Of a DNA stretch of 64,000 nt, positions 18,665 through 27,187 are shown in pieces (position 1 is the first letter of the stretch; the number at the start of each line of letters is the position of its first letter). The stretch is from Sphingobacterium deserti. GTDB taxonomy: Bacteria > Bacteroidota > Bacteroidia > Sphingobacteriales > Sphingobacteriaceae. Position numbers and translations under genes: made by a program. Where the stretch lies: NCBI RefSeq assembly GCF_000757725.1, contig NZ_JJMU01000033.1, positions 1 through 64,000 on the forward strand, read 5' to 3'. Below the pieces are notes generated by a model. That model ran no database searches. It was not told where the DNA came from and saw only the letters and a list, made by a program, of their open reading frames with translations.

Positions 18665-19570
18665 ATGATGGGTAATAAAAAAAAGTTAATAGTCGTTGTT
18701 GGCCCCACTGCTGTCGGTAAGACAGCGATGGCCATTCAACTGGCCCGCCATTTCAATACGGAGATACTTTCTGCAGATTCGCGTCAATTTTATACAGAGA
18801 TGTCTATCGGAACTGCGAAACCTTCAGAAGAAGAGCTTGGATTAGCGAAACACCATTTTATTAATTCGCATTCCATAGTTACCGAATATTCCGCCGGTGA
18901 CTATGAGCGAGATGCATTAACTCTATTAGAGAAACTGTTTGAGCATCATGATTACGTGATTATGGTCGGCGGTTCTGGCCTATTTGTTCGAGCAGTGTGT
19001 GAAGGATTGGATGATCTGCCCCGTGCACCGGCGGAAGTTAGGGAGCAGCTAAATAGGCTGCATGAGGAGGAGGGCATAGGTGTATTGCAGGAAAAGTTGC
19101 GGTCACTTGATCCGGTATATTATGAAAGCGCAGATATACAAAATCCACAACGTGTAATCCGTGCGCTCGAAGTTATTGAGGCAACTGGCCTTCCTTTCAG
19201 CTCTTTTCATAGAAGAATCCACGAAAAAAGATCATTTGATGTGCTTACAATAGGGCTTAATATGGATCGCGCGCGCCTGTATGAACGTATTAACCAGCGA
19301 GTAGATGGAATGATGGCCCAAGGGCTACTTGCTGAGGTAAAAGCTTTACAAGATTTTCGAAACAAACCGGCATTATTGACCGTAGGCTATGCCGAACTAT
19401 TTGCATATTTAGATGGGGAAATAGCGCTTGATGAGGCGATAGATCGCATTAAGCAAAATTCGCGGCGATATGCGAAACGACAGATAACTTGGTTCAAGAA
19501 GTATGGTAATACCGAGTGGTTCGCGCCAGCAGAATGGGAACAGGTGGTCAGGTTTGCAGAAAAGAAATAG
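18665..19570 (+). CDS. miaA: tRNA dimethylallyltransferase
   Basis: 301 aa, normal for MiaA, which transfers a dimethylallyl group to A37 of tRNAs reading UNN codons. The P-loop VVGPTAVGKTAMA, the SADSRQFYTEMSIGTAKPS motif, and HHFINS are all present, as is the C-terminal RYAKRQITWFK. Translation may start at 18665 or at the adjacent ATG 18668. A palindromic repeat follows 39 bp after the stop. Confidence 0.97.
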   Translation: MMGNKKKLIVVVGPTAVGKTAMAIQLARHFNTEILSADSRQFYTEMSIGTAKPSEEELGLAKHHFINSHSIVTEYSAGDYERDALTLLEKLFEHHDYVIMVGGSGLFVRAVCEGLDDLPRAPAEVREQLNRLHEEEGIGVLQEKLRSLDPVYYESADIQNPQRVIRALEVIEATGLPFSSFHRRIHEKRSFDVLTIGLNMDRARLYERINQRVDGMMAQGLLAEVKALQDFRNKPALLTVGYAELFAYLDGEIALDEAIDRIKQNSRRYAKRQITWFKKYGNTEWFAPAEWEQVVRFAEKK

Positions 19571-19608
19571 CGGAAAGCATTCGAAAGGTTGACACATACC
19601 AAAAAAAA

Positions 19609-19704
19609 GTCATTGCGAGGAAGGATGGTAACTGGCGAAGTTGACCAATCAAGATTTTTGCAACACATGATTGTTTCGCTTTTATTCCTCCGTCTCGCAA
19701 TGAC
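19609..19704. repeat. 96-bp palindromic-ended dispersed repeat (REP/MITE-like)
   Basis: The ends are perfect 11-bp inverted repeats, GTCATTGCGAG (19609-19619) and CTCGCAATGAC (19694-19704). The interior is mostly unpaired. GTCATTGCGAGG-type ends are known in many bacterial intergenic repeats. Its right end resembles the CTCCTCCTCGCAATG part of the 95-bp repeat at the window start. It lies between convergent miaA and ilvE, the usual home of such elements. Confidence 0.7.
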
Positions 19705-19739
19705 CTTGAAGGCATGCTTTTAGGCAGTCCTTCTGTATC

Positions 19740-20807
19740 TTATACTATGAAGTTCCATCCAAATGGATCTTCTATTTTACCATAACGAAGTTGATTGAGG
19801 TAGTCCAAAACTTTGTTTGAAAACTCACGGCCTTCCACGGGAGGTAGATCATAATCTTGTCCTTCAAAGCCTATCTTCGAAATATGTGTCACTGTCGCTG
19901 CAGTACCAGCAGCAAAGGCCTCAGATACGCTGCCATTTTTGATGCCATCGATTAATTCCTGTACGGAGACTTTGCGCTGTTCGGCCTTGAAACCCCATTT
20001 CTCGGCAAGCTCCATGATGGTTCGCCTCGTAACCCCATGTAAAATGGTGTCCCCGTGCGGAGTGATAATGGTATCGCCTATACGAAAAATCAAATTGGCG
20101 GTACCAGCTTCTTCAATGTATTTATGCTCGGCAGCATCAGTCCACATGATTTGATCATAGCCTTCTTGGTTCGCCAATTGCGTAGGGTACAACGACAAGG
20201 CGTAGTTGCCTGCATTTTTGGAGAAACCCACACCGCCGTCAGCAGCACGTGTGTAATATGTTTCTACTTTTAAGCTAATCGGCTTGCTGTAGTAGGCACC
20301 TACGGGGCATGTGATAATCACAAATTTATACGATGCAGATGGATGTACACCTAAGGCAGCTTCCGTAGCAAACATAAACGGACGAATATAAAGCGATGTG
20401 CCCTCAACCGAAGGAACCCAAGCCTCATCGACTTGTAGCAACTCTTTTAGGCCGCCCATGAAAATTTCCTCCGGAACTTCAGGCATCTGCAGACGTGCAG
20501 CAGATTTGTTGAATCGTTCCCAGTTTTTATCAGGTCGGAAAATACTTACCGTACCATCCGGAAACTTGTAACCTTTTACACCTTCGAAAATAGACTGCCC
20601 ATAGTGTAGCGCTGACATAGAAGGGCTAATGGTCAAATCGCCATAAGGTACAATACTGACATCCGTCCATGCGCCATCCTCGTAGTTAGCCACGAGCATA
20701 TGGTCTGACATAATCTGCCCAAATTTCAAATTGTTGAAATCTACCTGCGAGAGTCTTGATTGTTTTGTCGGCTCTACGCGAATTAAGTAAGTATTCGTCT
20801 CGCTCAT
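19740..20807 (-). CDS. ilvE: Branched-chain amino acid aminotransferase
   Basis: 355 aa, PLP fold type IV. It interconverts Val/Leu/Ile and their 2-keto acids in the cytoplasm. The family SKNAGNYALSLYPTQLA motif holds the PLP lysine, and EEAGTANLIFRI and ITPHGDTILHGVTR match BCAT II. Start 20807 (MSETNTYL) is chosen because the upstream in-frame extension (MILFSKLHILNFKG) is unlike the family, and because AAAGGG precedes the ATG. It is downstream of the GH3-family gene on the same strand, with a 71-bp gap. Confidence 0.95.
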   Translation of the reverse strand: MSETNTYLIRVEPTKQSRLSQVDFNNLKFGQIMSDHMLVANYEDGAWTDVSIVPYGDLTISPSMSALHYGQSIFEGVKGYKFPDGTVSIFRPDKNWERFNKSAARLQMPEVPEEIFMGGLKELLQVDEAWVPSVEGTSLYIRPFMFATEAALGVHPSASYKFVIITCPVGAYYSKPISLKVETYYTRAADGGVGFSKNAGNYALSLYPTQLANQEGYDQIMWTDAAEHKYIEEAGTANLIFRIGDTIITPHGDTILHGVTRRTIMELAEKWGFKAEQRKVSVQELIDGIKNGSVSEAFAAGTAATVTHISKIGFEGQDYDLPPVEGREFSNKVLDYLNQLRYGKIEDPFGWNFIV

Positions 20808-20878
20808 CCCTTTAAAATTAAGAATGTGCAATTTAGAAAAAAGAATCAATAGATGAGAAACGGAAGAGTTTAAAATGT

Positions 20879-22393
20879 TTAGCTATGAATCATGCTAAGC
20901 AATTCTTCCAAGTAGATGCGGTCGTTAGCCAAACGAGGAACTTTATTCTGCCCGCCTAGTTTTCCCCGATTTTTCATCCATTTATAAAAAATATCTTTCT
21001 GCGCATTATGGACAATTGGAAAGCCTAAGGCCATGTTTTTGTATCGCTTTGCATCGTAATCGGAGTTGATTTCGCGCAGCGTGTTGTCGAGAATTTCGCA
21101 AAATTGTTGAAAGTCGTTTGGTTGCTTCTCGAATTCTATAATCCATTCATGAGCGCCGGCTTCCTTGTTTTTGAAATAGACGGGGCCTGCTGTGTAATCT
21201 TTAATCACTGCATATGTTTTCTTACACGCTTGTTGCAAGGCTTGGTCCGCATTATCGACAATCAGTTCTTCACCAAATGTATTAATATAGTGTTTTGTTC
21301 TGCCGGAAATTTGGAAGCGATAAGGTGAAAGAGAGGTGAAGCGTATGGTATCGCCGATTTTATAGCGCCATAACCCTGCATTGGTCGAAATGATGATTGC
21401 ATAGTTTTTGTGAAGCTCTACCTCATGGAGCCCCAAGGTTTTTGGATGCTCGTCGTGAATATTTTCCATCGGTAGAAATTCATAATAGATACCATAGTCT
21501 AGCATCAGGAGTAAATCATCCGCATCTGATTGATCTTGCAAGCCGAAATACCCTTCTGACGCATTGTAGTTTTCCAGATAGTACATATTCTCCGATGGAA
21601 TCAGCGCACTGAATTGCTCCCTGTAGGGCTTAAAGCTGACACCCCCATGTCCATAAAATTCCAGGTTTGGCCATACTTCCAAAAGGTTATCTTTACCTGT
21701 TATTTCCAGCACGCGTTTTGCCATAACGATGTTCCAAGTAGGCACACCGGCAAGGCTGGTCACGTTTTCTTTAATAGTGATTTCCGCTATCTGGTCGATC
21801 TTTTCTTCGAAATTTGGGTTTAAGGTGACTTCCAAATTTGGAGTACGCTTAAATTCTGCCCAGAATGGAAGGTTCCGGATGAGTATGGAGGAAAGGTCTC
21901 CATAATACGAATCGGGACTGAAATTATTGATTTGTGAAGAGCCCCCGATGATAACAGATTTGCCGGTAAAAATTTTGTTCTCAGGTTTGTTGTGGCAATA
22001 GATTGAGAGCATATCTTTACCACCTTGGTAATGGCAATCTTCCAAAGCCTCCATACTAACGGGAATAAACTTTGAGCGATCTGACGTGGTGCCTGATGAT
22101 TTGGCAAACCATTTCACATCCGTAGGCCAGAGCAGGTTCTGCTCGCCTTTAATCATGCGGTCTACATACCCCTTAATATCATCATAGTCCTGTATAGGTA
22201 CCCGGCTTTTGTATTCTTCTGGGGTAAGGATGCTGTGATAGTCATATTTCTTTCCCCATTCGGTAGCCTCTGCTGTTGCTATTAAACTTTGGAACCACTC
22301 TTCCTGCACATCGTGCGGATATTTCATGAAAAGCTCAATCTGATGAATGCGCTTCTTCATAATCCACGTAAATAGAGAATTGAGTAATTCCAT
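20879..22393 (-). CDS. GH3 auxin-responsive-promoter-family acyl-adenylate enzyme
   Basis: 504 aa. It belongs to the acyl-adenylate/firefly luciferase superfamily, shown by the P-loop-like FAKSSGTTSDRSKFIPVS and by GHGGVSFKPYREQF, with YENYNASEGYFGLQ matching GH3 proteins. In plants GH3 enzymes conjugate amino acids to auxin or jasmonate. Bacterial members are common in Bacteroidota but their substrates are mostly unknown. It lies 28 bp downstream of lptB and upstream of ilvE, all on the minus strand, so they are likely co-transcribed. No plant-hormone role should be assumed. Confidence 0.88.
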   Translation of the reverse strand: MELLNSLFTWIMKKRIHQIELFMKYPHDVQEEWFQSLIATAEATEWGKKYDYHSILTPEEYKSRVPIQDYDDIKGYVDRMIKGEQNLLWPTDVKWFAKSSGTTSDRSKFIPVSMEALEDCHYQGGKDMLSIYCHNKPENKIFTGKSVIIGGSSQINNFSPDSYYGDLSSILIRNLPFWAEFKRTPNLEVTLNPNFEEKIDQIAEITIKENVTSLAGVPTWNIVMAKRVLEITGKDNLLEVWPNLEFYGHGGVSFKPYREQFSALIPSENMYYLENYNASEGYFGLQDQSDADDLLLMLDYGIYYEFLPMENIHDEHPKTLGLHEVELHKNYAIIISTNAGLWRYKIGDTIRFTSLSPYRFQISGRTKHYINTFGEELIVDNADQALQQACKKTYAVIKDYTAGPVYFKNKEAGAHEWIIEFEKQPNDFQQFCEILDNTLREINSDYDAKRYKNMALGFPIVHNAQKDIFYKWMKNRGKLGGQNKVPRLANDRIYLEELLSMIHS

Positions 22394-22421
22394 GGTCTAT
22401 AGTATCAAGTTGGCTCTGCTG

Positions 22422-23156
22422 TTATAGTTTTTTTCTTCGTAGCTCGAAATGGCGGCCCAAATAGAACTTCCGGGCGAGTTCATTATCAGCAATCTCTTCC
22501 GGAGTCCCCGTTAGCATAATTTTCCCTTCCGTAAGCAAGTATGCTCTATCTGTTATGGAAAGCGTTTCCTGCACATTATGGTCGGTGATGAGCACACCAA
22601 TGTTTTTACGTTTCAACTTAGAAACAATTGTTTGGATCTCTTCAACAGCAATAGGGTCTACACCGGCAAAAGGTTCATCTAAAAGTATGAAATGCGGATT
22701 AGCAGCCAGTGCGCGTGCTATCTCCGTACGGCGTCTTTCACCTCCAGATAAGAGATCTCCCCGGTTTTTGCGCACACGGTGCAGACTAAATTCGGTAAGC
22801 AGTTCTTCTAACTTTGCTAAGCGCTCTTCTTTATTGGGGTAGTGAATTTCCAGAACAGCCAGGATGTTATTCTCCACGGATAATTTTCTAAAAACAGAAG
22901 CTTCCTGTGCTAGATAACCTATTCCCTTCTGCGCACGCTGGAACATAGCGTCCTGCGTAATCTCTTGATCATCGAGGAATACGTGACCATCGTTTGGTTT
23001 GATGAGGCCTACGATCATGTAAAAAGAAGTAGTCTTCCCAGCACCATTTGGGCCCAGTAAACCGACAATTTCTCCCTGTTCCACATGAAAGGATACATCA
23101 TTCACAACAGTACGTTGTTTGTATTTCTTGATCAAATGTTCCGCCTTTAAAATCAT
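22422..23156 (-). CDS. lptB: LPS export ABC transporter ATP-binding protein
   Basis: 244-aa ATPase that powers LPS extraction from the inner membrane with LptFG. Walker A GPNGAGKT (residues 35-42), the signature [16 protein letters not shown], Walker [14 protein letters not shown], and the H-loop [10 protein letters not shown] are as in LptB. It lies 32 bp downstream of recJ on the same strand and upstream of the GH3-family gene. No lptFG, lptC or lptA gene is in the window. Confidence 0.95.
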   Translation of the reverse strand: MILKAEHLIKKYKQRTVVNDVSFHVEQGEIVGLLGPNGAGKTTSFYMIVGLIKPNDGHVFLDDQEITQDAMFQRAQKGIGYLAQEASVFRKLSVENNILAVLEIHYPNKEERLAKLEELLTEFSLHRVRKNRGDLLSGGERRRTEIARALAANPHFILLDEPFAGVDPIAVEEIQTIVSKLKRKNIGVLITDHNVQETLSITDRAYLLTEGKIMLTGTPEEIADNELARKFYLGRHFELRRKKL

Positions 23157-23188
23157 CAGCTCCTTAATCGTTTGATTACAAATATATT

Positions 23189-24883
23189 TTAATATCGAAT
23201 TGCTTTGATATTTAATTGCAAATTCTTTTTACCACGCCAAGTGTTTTCCTCGATCGTATAGCAAATATCAAATGCGTGGCCTGTATTGATGTGGCTTATA
23301 TGCTCTGCTAGACCAAAACCAATACATTCGAATGCAGCACTGCCTTCTTGGCGTACAGTTATTTTGATGTGGTTGTTACCCACAATATAACCGGTTCCAT
23401 ATACTCTTTTCGTCAGGAGAATGGGCGCTTCGTTTTGGGGACCAAACGGTTCGAACTGTTTGAGTAATCTATGAAATTTGGCGTCAATTTCTTTGAGTTC
23501 AAGTTCTGCCTCGATCAGTACCTCCTGCTGCAACATTTCTGGTTTAATACTGTTGCTTACCACCAACTCAAACTTTTCCTGAAAGGCAGGTACGTTTTCC
23601 AAACGCATCGTCAAGCCTGCGGCATATTTATGCCCGCCATATTGTTCCAGCAATTCGCTACATTCACTTAGTGCTTCGTATAGATCAAAGCCAATGACAG
23701 AACGTGCAGAACCTGCGATATGGCCGTTGGTTTGCGTCAATATAATCGTAGGGCGGTAGTATTTTTCAGTTAGACGAGACGCGACAATGCCGATCACGCC
23801 TTTATGCCAATCTTCCTTAAAAAGCACAGTTGATTTTCTTGCCTGAAGTATTTCATCTTTCCCAATGATCGCCAAGGCTTCTTCGGTAATTTTTAAATCA
23901 AAATCTTTACGGAGATTGTTTTGGTCATCAACAGTTTCAGAATAGTCTTTCGCCTCTGGCAACGACTTAGATATTAATAATTTAACGGCATCTTTTGCAT
24001 GCTCTATCCTTCCGGCAGCATTGATGCGTGGGCCTATTTGGAAAACGATGTCGTTAACAGAAAACTGTCCGGTTTTATTGGAAGAAAGGTTGATCAGTGC
24101 TTGCAACCCGCAATTTGGATTGCTATTGAGCTTGCGAAGTCCGAAATGGGTGAGGATACGATTTTCGCCCGTAATCGGGACAATGTCTGATGCAATACTT
24201 ACCGCTACCAAATCTAAATATTGATAAGCAAGCTGTATGTCCATCCCATTCTTTTGTATAAACGCCTGAATGATTTTGAAGCCGATGCCACAGCCTGACA
24301 GCTCTTTGTAAGGGTAGGGGCAGTCTACACGTTTAGGATCGAGAACGGCTACCGCATCAGGAATGGTGGGACCCGGTAGATGGTGGTCGCCGATGATAAA
24401 GTCGATGCCTTTTGATTTTGCATAATTTACTTTGTCAATAGCTTTGATACCACAATCTAGCGCGATAATCAGCGAGAATCCGTTTTCGTGCGCATAGTCG
24501 ATGCCTTTGGTCGAAATGCCATAGCCTTCGAGGTACCTATCCGGTATGTAAAACTCCAGTCCAGAATGAAAATCCCGAAAAAAGCTATAGACTACCGAAA
24601 CAGCTGTTGTGCCGTCCACGTCGTAGTCGCCATAAATAAGAATCTTCTCTTTATTGCCAATGGCGCGCTCAATACGGGAGATCGCTTTATCCATATCACA
24701 CATTAAAAATGGATCGTGGAGCATGTCTAAAGATGGGCGGAAGAAAGTTTTAGCGGATTCAAAGGTGTCGATATTGCGATGTAGAAGCAACGCCGCGATG
24801 GTAGGGCTTATACCCAGCTCATCGCGCATTTTATTGGTTTTCAGGACATCATTTTTTGGCTTTACGACCCACCTTTTTTGCAT
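23189..24883 (-). CDS. recJ: Single-stranded-DNA-specific 5'-3' exonuclease RecJ
   Basis: 564 aa, typical. DHH motif [15 protein letters not shown] (Asp86, Asp88, Asp90), then [13 protein letters not shown] and the DHHA1-type [18 protein letters not shown] are visible, with a C-terminal OB domain. It degrades ssDNA 5' to 3' in recombination and mismatch repair. First gene of the recJ-lptB-GH3-ilvE run. Its promoter would lie in the 115-bp region shared with the divergent metallo-hydrolase. Confidence 0.95.
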   Translation of the reverse strand: MQKRWVVKPKNDVLKTNKMRDELGISPTIAALLLHRNIDTFESAKTFFRPSLDMLHDPFLMCDMDKAISRIERAIGNKEKILIYGDYDVDGTTAVSVVYSFFRDFHSGLEFYIPDRYLEGYGISTKGIDYAHENGFSLIIALDCGIKAIDKVNYAKSKGIDFIIGDHHLPGPTIPDAVAVLDPKRVDCPYPYKELSGCGIGFKIIQAFIQKNGMDIQLAYQYLDLVAVSIASDIVPITGENRILTHFGLRKLNSNPNCGLQALINLSSNKTGQFSVNDIVFQIGPRINAAGRIEHAKDAVKLLISKSLPEAKDYSETVDDQNNLRKDFDLKITEEALAIIGKDEILQARKSTVLFKEDWHKGVIGIVASRLTEKYYRPTIILTQTNGHIAGSARSVIGFDLYEALSECSELLEQYGGHKYAAGLTMRLENVPAFQEKFELVVSNSIKPEMLQQEVLIEAELELKEIDAKFHRLLKQFEPFGPQNEAPILLTKRVYGTGYIVGNNHIKITVRQEGSAAFECIGFGLAEHISHINTGHAFDICYTIEENTWRGKKNLQLNIKAIRY

Positions 24884-24944
24884 ATCTTTGCAGCTGTATT
24901 AACGTGTAAATATACGTTTTGTAAATTGGTTTACCTAATAGATG

Positions 24945-24980
24945 CCCGTCCGGCAAGGCGAAGCCCTTGGGGCTTACGGG
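24945..24980 (+). promoter_or_regulatory. Nested hairpin in the leader of the metallo-hydrolase gene
   Basis: An outer CCCGT (24945-24949) / ACGGG (24976-24980) pair encloses an inner AAGCCC/GGGCTT stem (24961-24966 / 24970-24975) with loop TTG. It ends 18 bp before the ATG at 24999, and A-rich sequence follows. It may be an RNA control element or a small dispersed repeat. Confidence 0.4.
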
Positions 24981-24998
24981 ATTACAAAAAAATAAAAA

Positions 24999-25781
24999 AT
25001 GATTAAAGCTTATTCACTTTATGAGGGGTCGTTTTCTGTCGATGCTTCCAAAGCATTCGTTCCATTCGATCCTGAAAAAGACGATCCACTTACGCGCAAA
25101 GGTTCTATTTTCGTGCACGTTCACCCTTTTTTGGTTGTTTCTGACGATGGACTTATTCTTTGTGACACGGGGCTAGGCTTTTCCGACGAAGGAGGACTTC
25201 TGCTACATCAAAATATCCGAAAATTAGGCTACGATCCTGATGATGTTAAATATGTGTTGATGTCCCATCTTCATAAAGATCATACGGGTGGGATGGTAGA
25301 TTTTAAGGATGGCGTTGCGCGGATTGCGTTTCCTAACGCGGAGTACTTCGTTCAACGTGGCGAATGGGAGTATGCCTTCAGTGGAGAAAACTCGTCCTAC
25401 CGCACGGAGATTTTTGATGTCATTCAGCGTAGCGGAAACTTGGTCTTGCTTGATGGAGATGGCCAGATCAATCCTCAAATACGCTATGAAGTTAATGGCG
25501 CTCATACACCTCATCATCAAGCATTTCATATCCATGTTGATGATGAACATTACTTTTTCGGTGGCGATGTTCTGCCAGATCCGGTAGAGATTTTTAAGAA
25601 TTTTATCGCGAAGTATGATTATGATGGGCGTAAGGCTCGAGATCTACGAAATGAATATTGGGAAAAAGGACGCGCAGACAACTGGACCTACCTTTTCTAT
25701 CACTCTAAAAGTATTGCCATAGGGAAGGGCGAACAGCGTGAAGATGGTTCGTACCACATTGTGGATGTTGCCAAAAAATAA
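24999..25781 (+). CDS. MBL-fold metallo-hydrolase (AHL-lactonase-like)
   Basis: 260 aa. The metallo-beta-lactamase metal motif is HLHKDHTGG (His90, His92, Asp94, His95), followed by HTPHHQAFHI and FGGDVLPDP. The overall order fits lactonase-type members, but specificity is not defined by the visible motifs. No signal peptide is seen, so it is probably cytoplasmic. Its last codons lie inside a perfect inverted repeat shared with the convergent YceI gene. Confidence 0.85.
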   Translation: MIKAYSLYEGSFSVDASKAFVPFDPEKDDPLTRKGSIFVHVHPFLVVSDDGLILCDTGLGFSDEGGLLLHQNIRKLGYDPDDVKYVLMSHLHKDHTGGMVDFKDGVARIAFPNAEYFVQRGEWEYAFSGENSSYRTEIFDVIQRSGNLVLLDGDGQINPQIRYEVNGAHTPHHQAFHIHVDDEHYFFGGDVLPDPVEIFKNFIAKYDYDGRKARDLRNEYWEKGRADNWTYLFYHSKSIAIGKGEQREDGSYHIVDVAKK

Positions 25782-25816
25782 CAAAAGAGAGCACCTGCTC
25801 TCTTTTGTTATTTTTT
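25773..25816. terminator. Perfect 21-bp inverted repeat, two-way terminator overlapping both stop codons
   Basis: The arm at 25773-25793 (A-run, then TAACAAAAGAGAGCA) pairs perfectly over 21 bp with 25796-25816, with a 2-nt loop. Both strands end in T-runs, so it can terminate both convergent genes. The left arm includes the stop region of the metallo-hydrolase, and the right arm includes the last codons of the YceI gene (stop at 25808). Confidence 0.9.
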
Positions 25817-26377
25817 GGCTTTTATTTTAACATCCAACGTAAACTCATCTTCGATAGCGCGGTTCCCTAGATCGGAGAAAAAGCTTGCCGATCGGTATTT
25901 AATATCGAAATCGAGCCTGTTTACTTTGACGCCCATTGCCTCAGCTTCCAAAGCGCCTGCTTCAGACTTCGTAACTTTTGCAGGAAAGGATATTGCTTTT
26001 GTCTTGTCTTTTATTGTAAGGTTTCCGTGCAGTACTGGCGTTACTTTGCTGTTGTCGACCTTAGTGATAACAAACTTTGCTGTACTGTATTGTGGCACGT
26101 TAAAAAAATCCTCATTCTTCAAATGACCGGTCAATTTAGGAGCATCTGTACAAACCATCGAATTCATATCGATGACAAAGTCTCCACCTACAATTTTACC
26201 TTTCTCGGTCTGTAAAGATCCACTTTTAAGATTTATTGTGCCCTCATGGCCACCTACCACTTTTTTTGCCGTCCAATGAACGGTCGATGTTTTGGTGTCT
26301 ATGGGCATGTTTGTACGCTGCGCCATCGCTGCTGTCATGATGCTTAAAAAAGCCATCATTAAAATTGATTTTTTCAT
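25808..26377 (-). CDS. YceI-family periplasmic lipid-binding protein
   Basis: 189 aa. A signal peptide (MKKSILMMAFLSIMTAAMAQ) precedes a YceI lipocalin-like barrel: DTKTSTVHWTAKKVVGGHEGTI, GGDFVIDMNSM, HLKNEDFFNVPQYSTAKF, NRLDFDIKYRSASFF. YceI proteins bind polyprenyl-type lipids in a hydrophobic pocket. It is secreted to the periplasm. A 326-bp gap precedes it, and its 3' end is in the shared inverted repeat. Confidence 0.92.
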   Translation of the reverse strand: MKKSILMMAFLSIMTAAMAQRTNMPIDTKTSTVHWTAKKVVGGHEGTINLKSGSLQTEKGKIVGGDFVIDMNSMVCTDAPKLTGHLKNEDFFNVPQYSTAKFVITKVDNSKVTPVLHGNLTIKDKTKAISFPAKVTKSEAGALEAEAMGVKVNRLDFDIKYRSASFFSDLGNRAIEDEFTLDVKIKAKK

Positions 26378-26703
26378 TGTCTGATGCGTTTGCTTTGAAA
26401 GTGATGAAGTGTTAAATCCTGTCGTTCCGCGCTGCGGTCAACAAAACGTTATTCCCATCTTGTTTACGGACTCAAACATAGGTAAAAATCAGATTCGATT
26501 ATAACGGTTATATGATAAAAACGTCGGGTACTGAGCGTATTTTTACAGCTCAGGCTTTTTGGAGTATTCCCAAAAATATTTTCGCTAAATGCTAGAAGGG
26601 CATTGGCTAGGGCGGGACGGACTTAATGTGTAATATTTTTAGTAATTTTGTAGCCAAATGTTTGTAGTATTTACAGATACAAAAGCAACTAAATTTTTTT
26701 ACT
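26378..26703. other. Gene-free divergent region between YceI and khtT genes
   Basis: 326 bp with no gene. TAATTTTG at 26643-26650 fits the Bacteroidota -7 element TAnnTTTG and would serve khtT; no good TTG -33 element lies at the expected distance. CTGAGC (26531-26536) pairs with GCTCAG (26548-26553), with a short T-run after, possibly a weak terminator. Nothing else is recognised. Confidence 0.5.
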
Positions 26704-27183
26704 ATGTCTATAGTTAGAGAAAGTGACTTGATTGGTATTGGGAAAAAGTACCAGATTGAGACGGAAGCGGGCGATAACATGGTTGTTGTGATACACGATG
26801 ACGGCAGACGGGAACTTTACCGTTCCGAGGATGACGACAGTGAAACGCACTGTGTAATGACGTTGTCAGACGAAGAGTCTCGTCAAGTTGCCGGAATTAT
26901 TGGTGGTTTGTCATACAAACCCAAAGCTCTTGAAACCATGGAAGTCGCGTTAGATGACTTGCGTATTGAATGGTACAAGGTGGGTGCATCCAGTGATGGT
27001 GTGCACAAAAGCATCGGGGAGCTAGGGGTTCGTCAGCGAACTGGCGCTTCCATCATCGCTGCCATCCAAGAAGATGAAACGATTATCAACCCAGGGCCTG
27101 AGTTTATCATTAGTGAGGGTACAACATTGGTTGTTGCGGGAAAAAAAACAAATATTAAACTATTGAAGGAAATTCTAATTTGA
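26704..27183 (+). CDS. khtT: KhtT-like regulatory subunit (TrkA-C domain) of a K+/H+ antiporter
   Basis: 159 aa. It starts with the KhtT N-terminal domain (RESDLIGIGKKYQIETEAGDNMVVVIHDDG). A RCK-C/TrkA-C domain follows from about residue 85 (IEWYKVGASS...GELGVRQRTGASIIAAI...EFIISEGTTLVVAG). KhtT binds nucleotides and gates KhtU. It lies 4 bp upstream of the antiporter gene, an arrangement that strongly supports the assignment. Likely soluble on the cytoplasmic side. Confidence 0.9.
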   Translation: MSIVRESDLIGIGKKYQIETEAGDNMVVVIHDDGRRELYRSEDDDSETHCVMTLSDEESRQVAGIIGGLSYKPKALETMEVALDDLRIEWYKVGASSDGVHKSIGELGVRQRTGASIIAAIQEDETIINPGPEFIISEGTTLVVAGKKTNIKLLKEILI

Positions 27184-27187
27184 TTCT

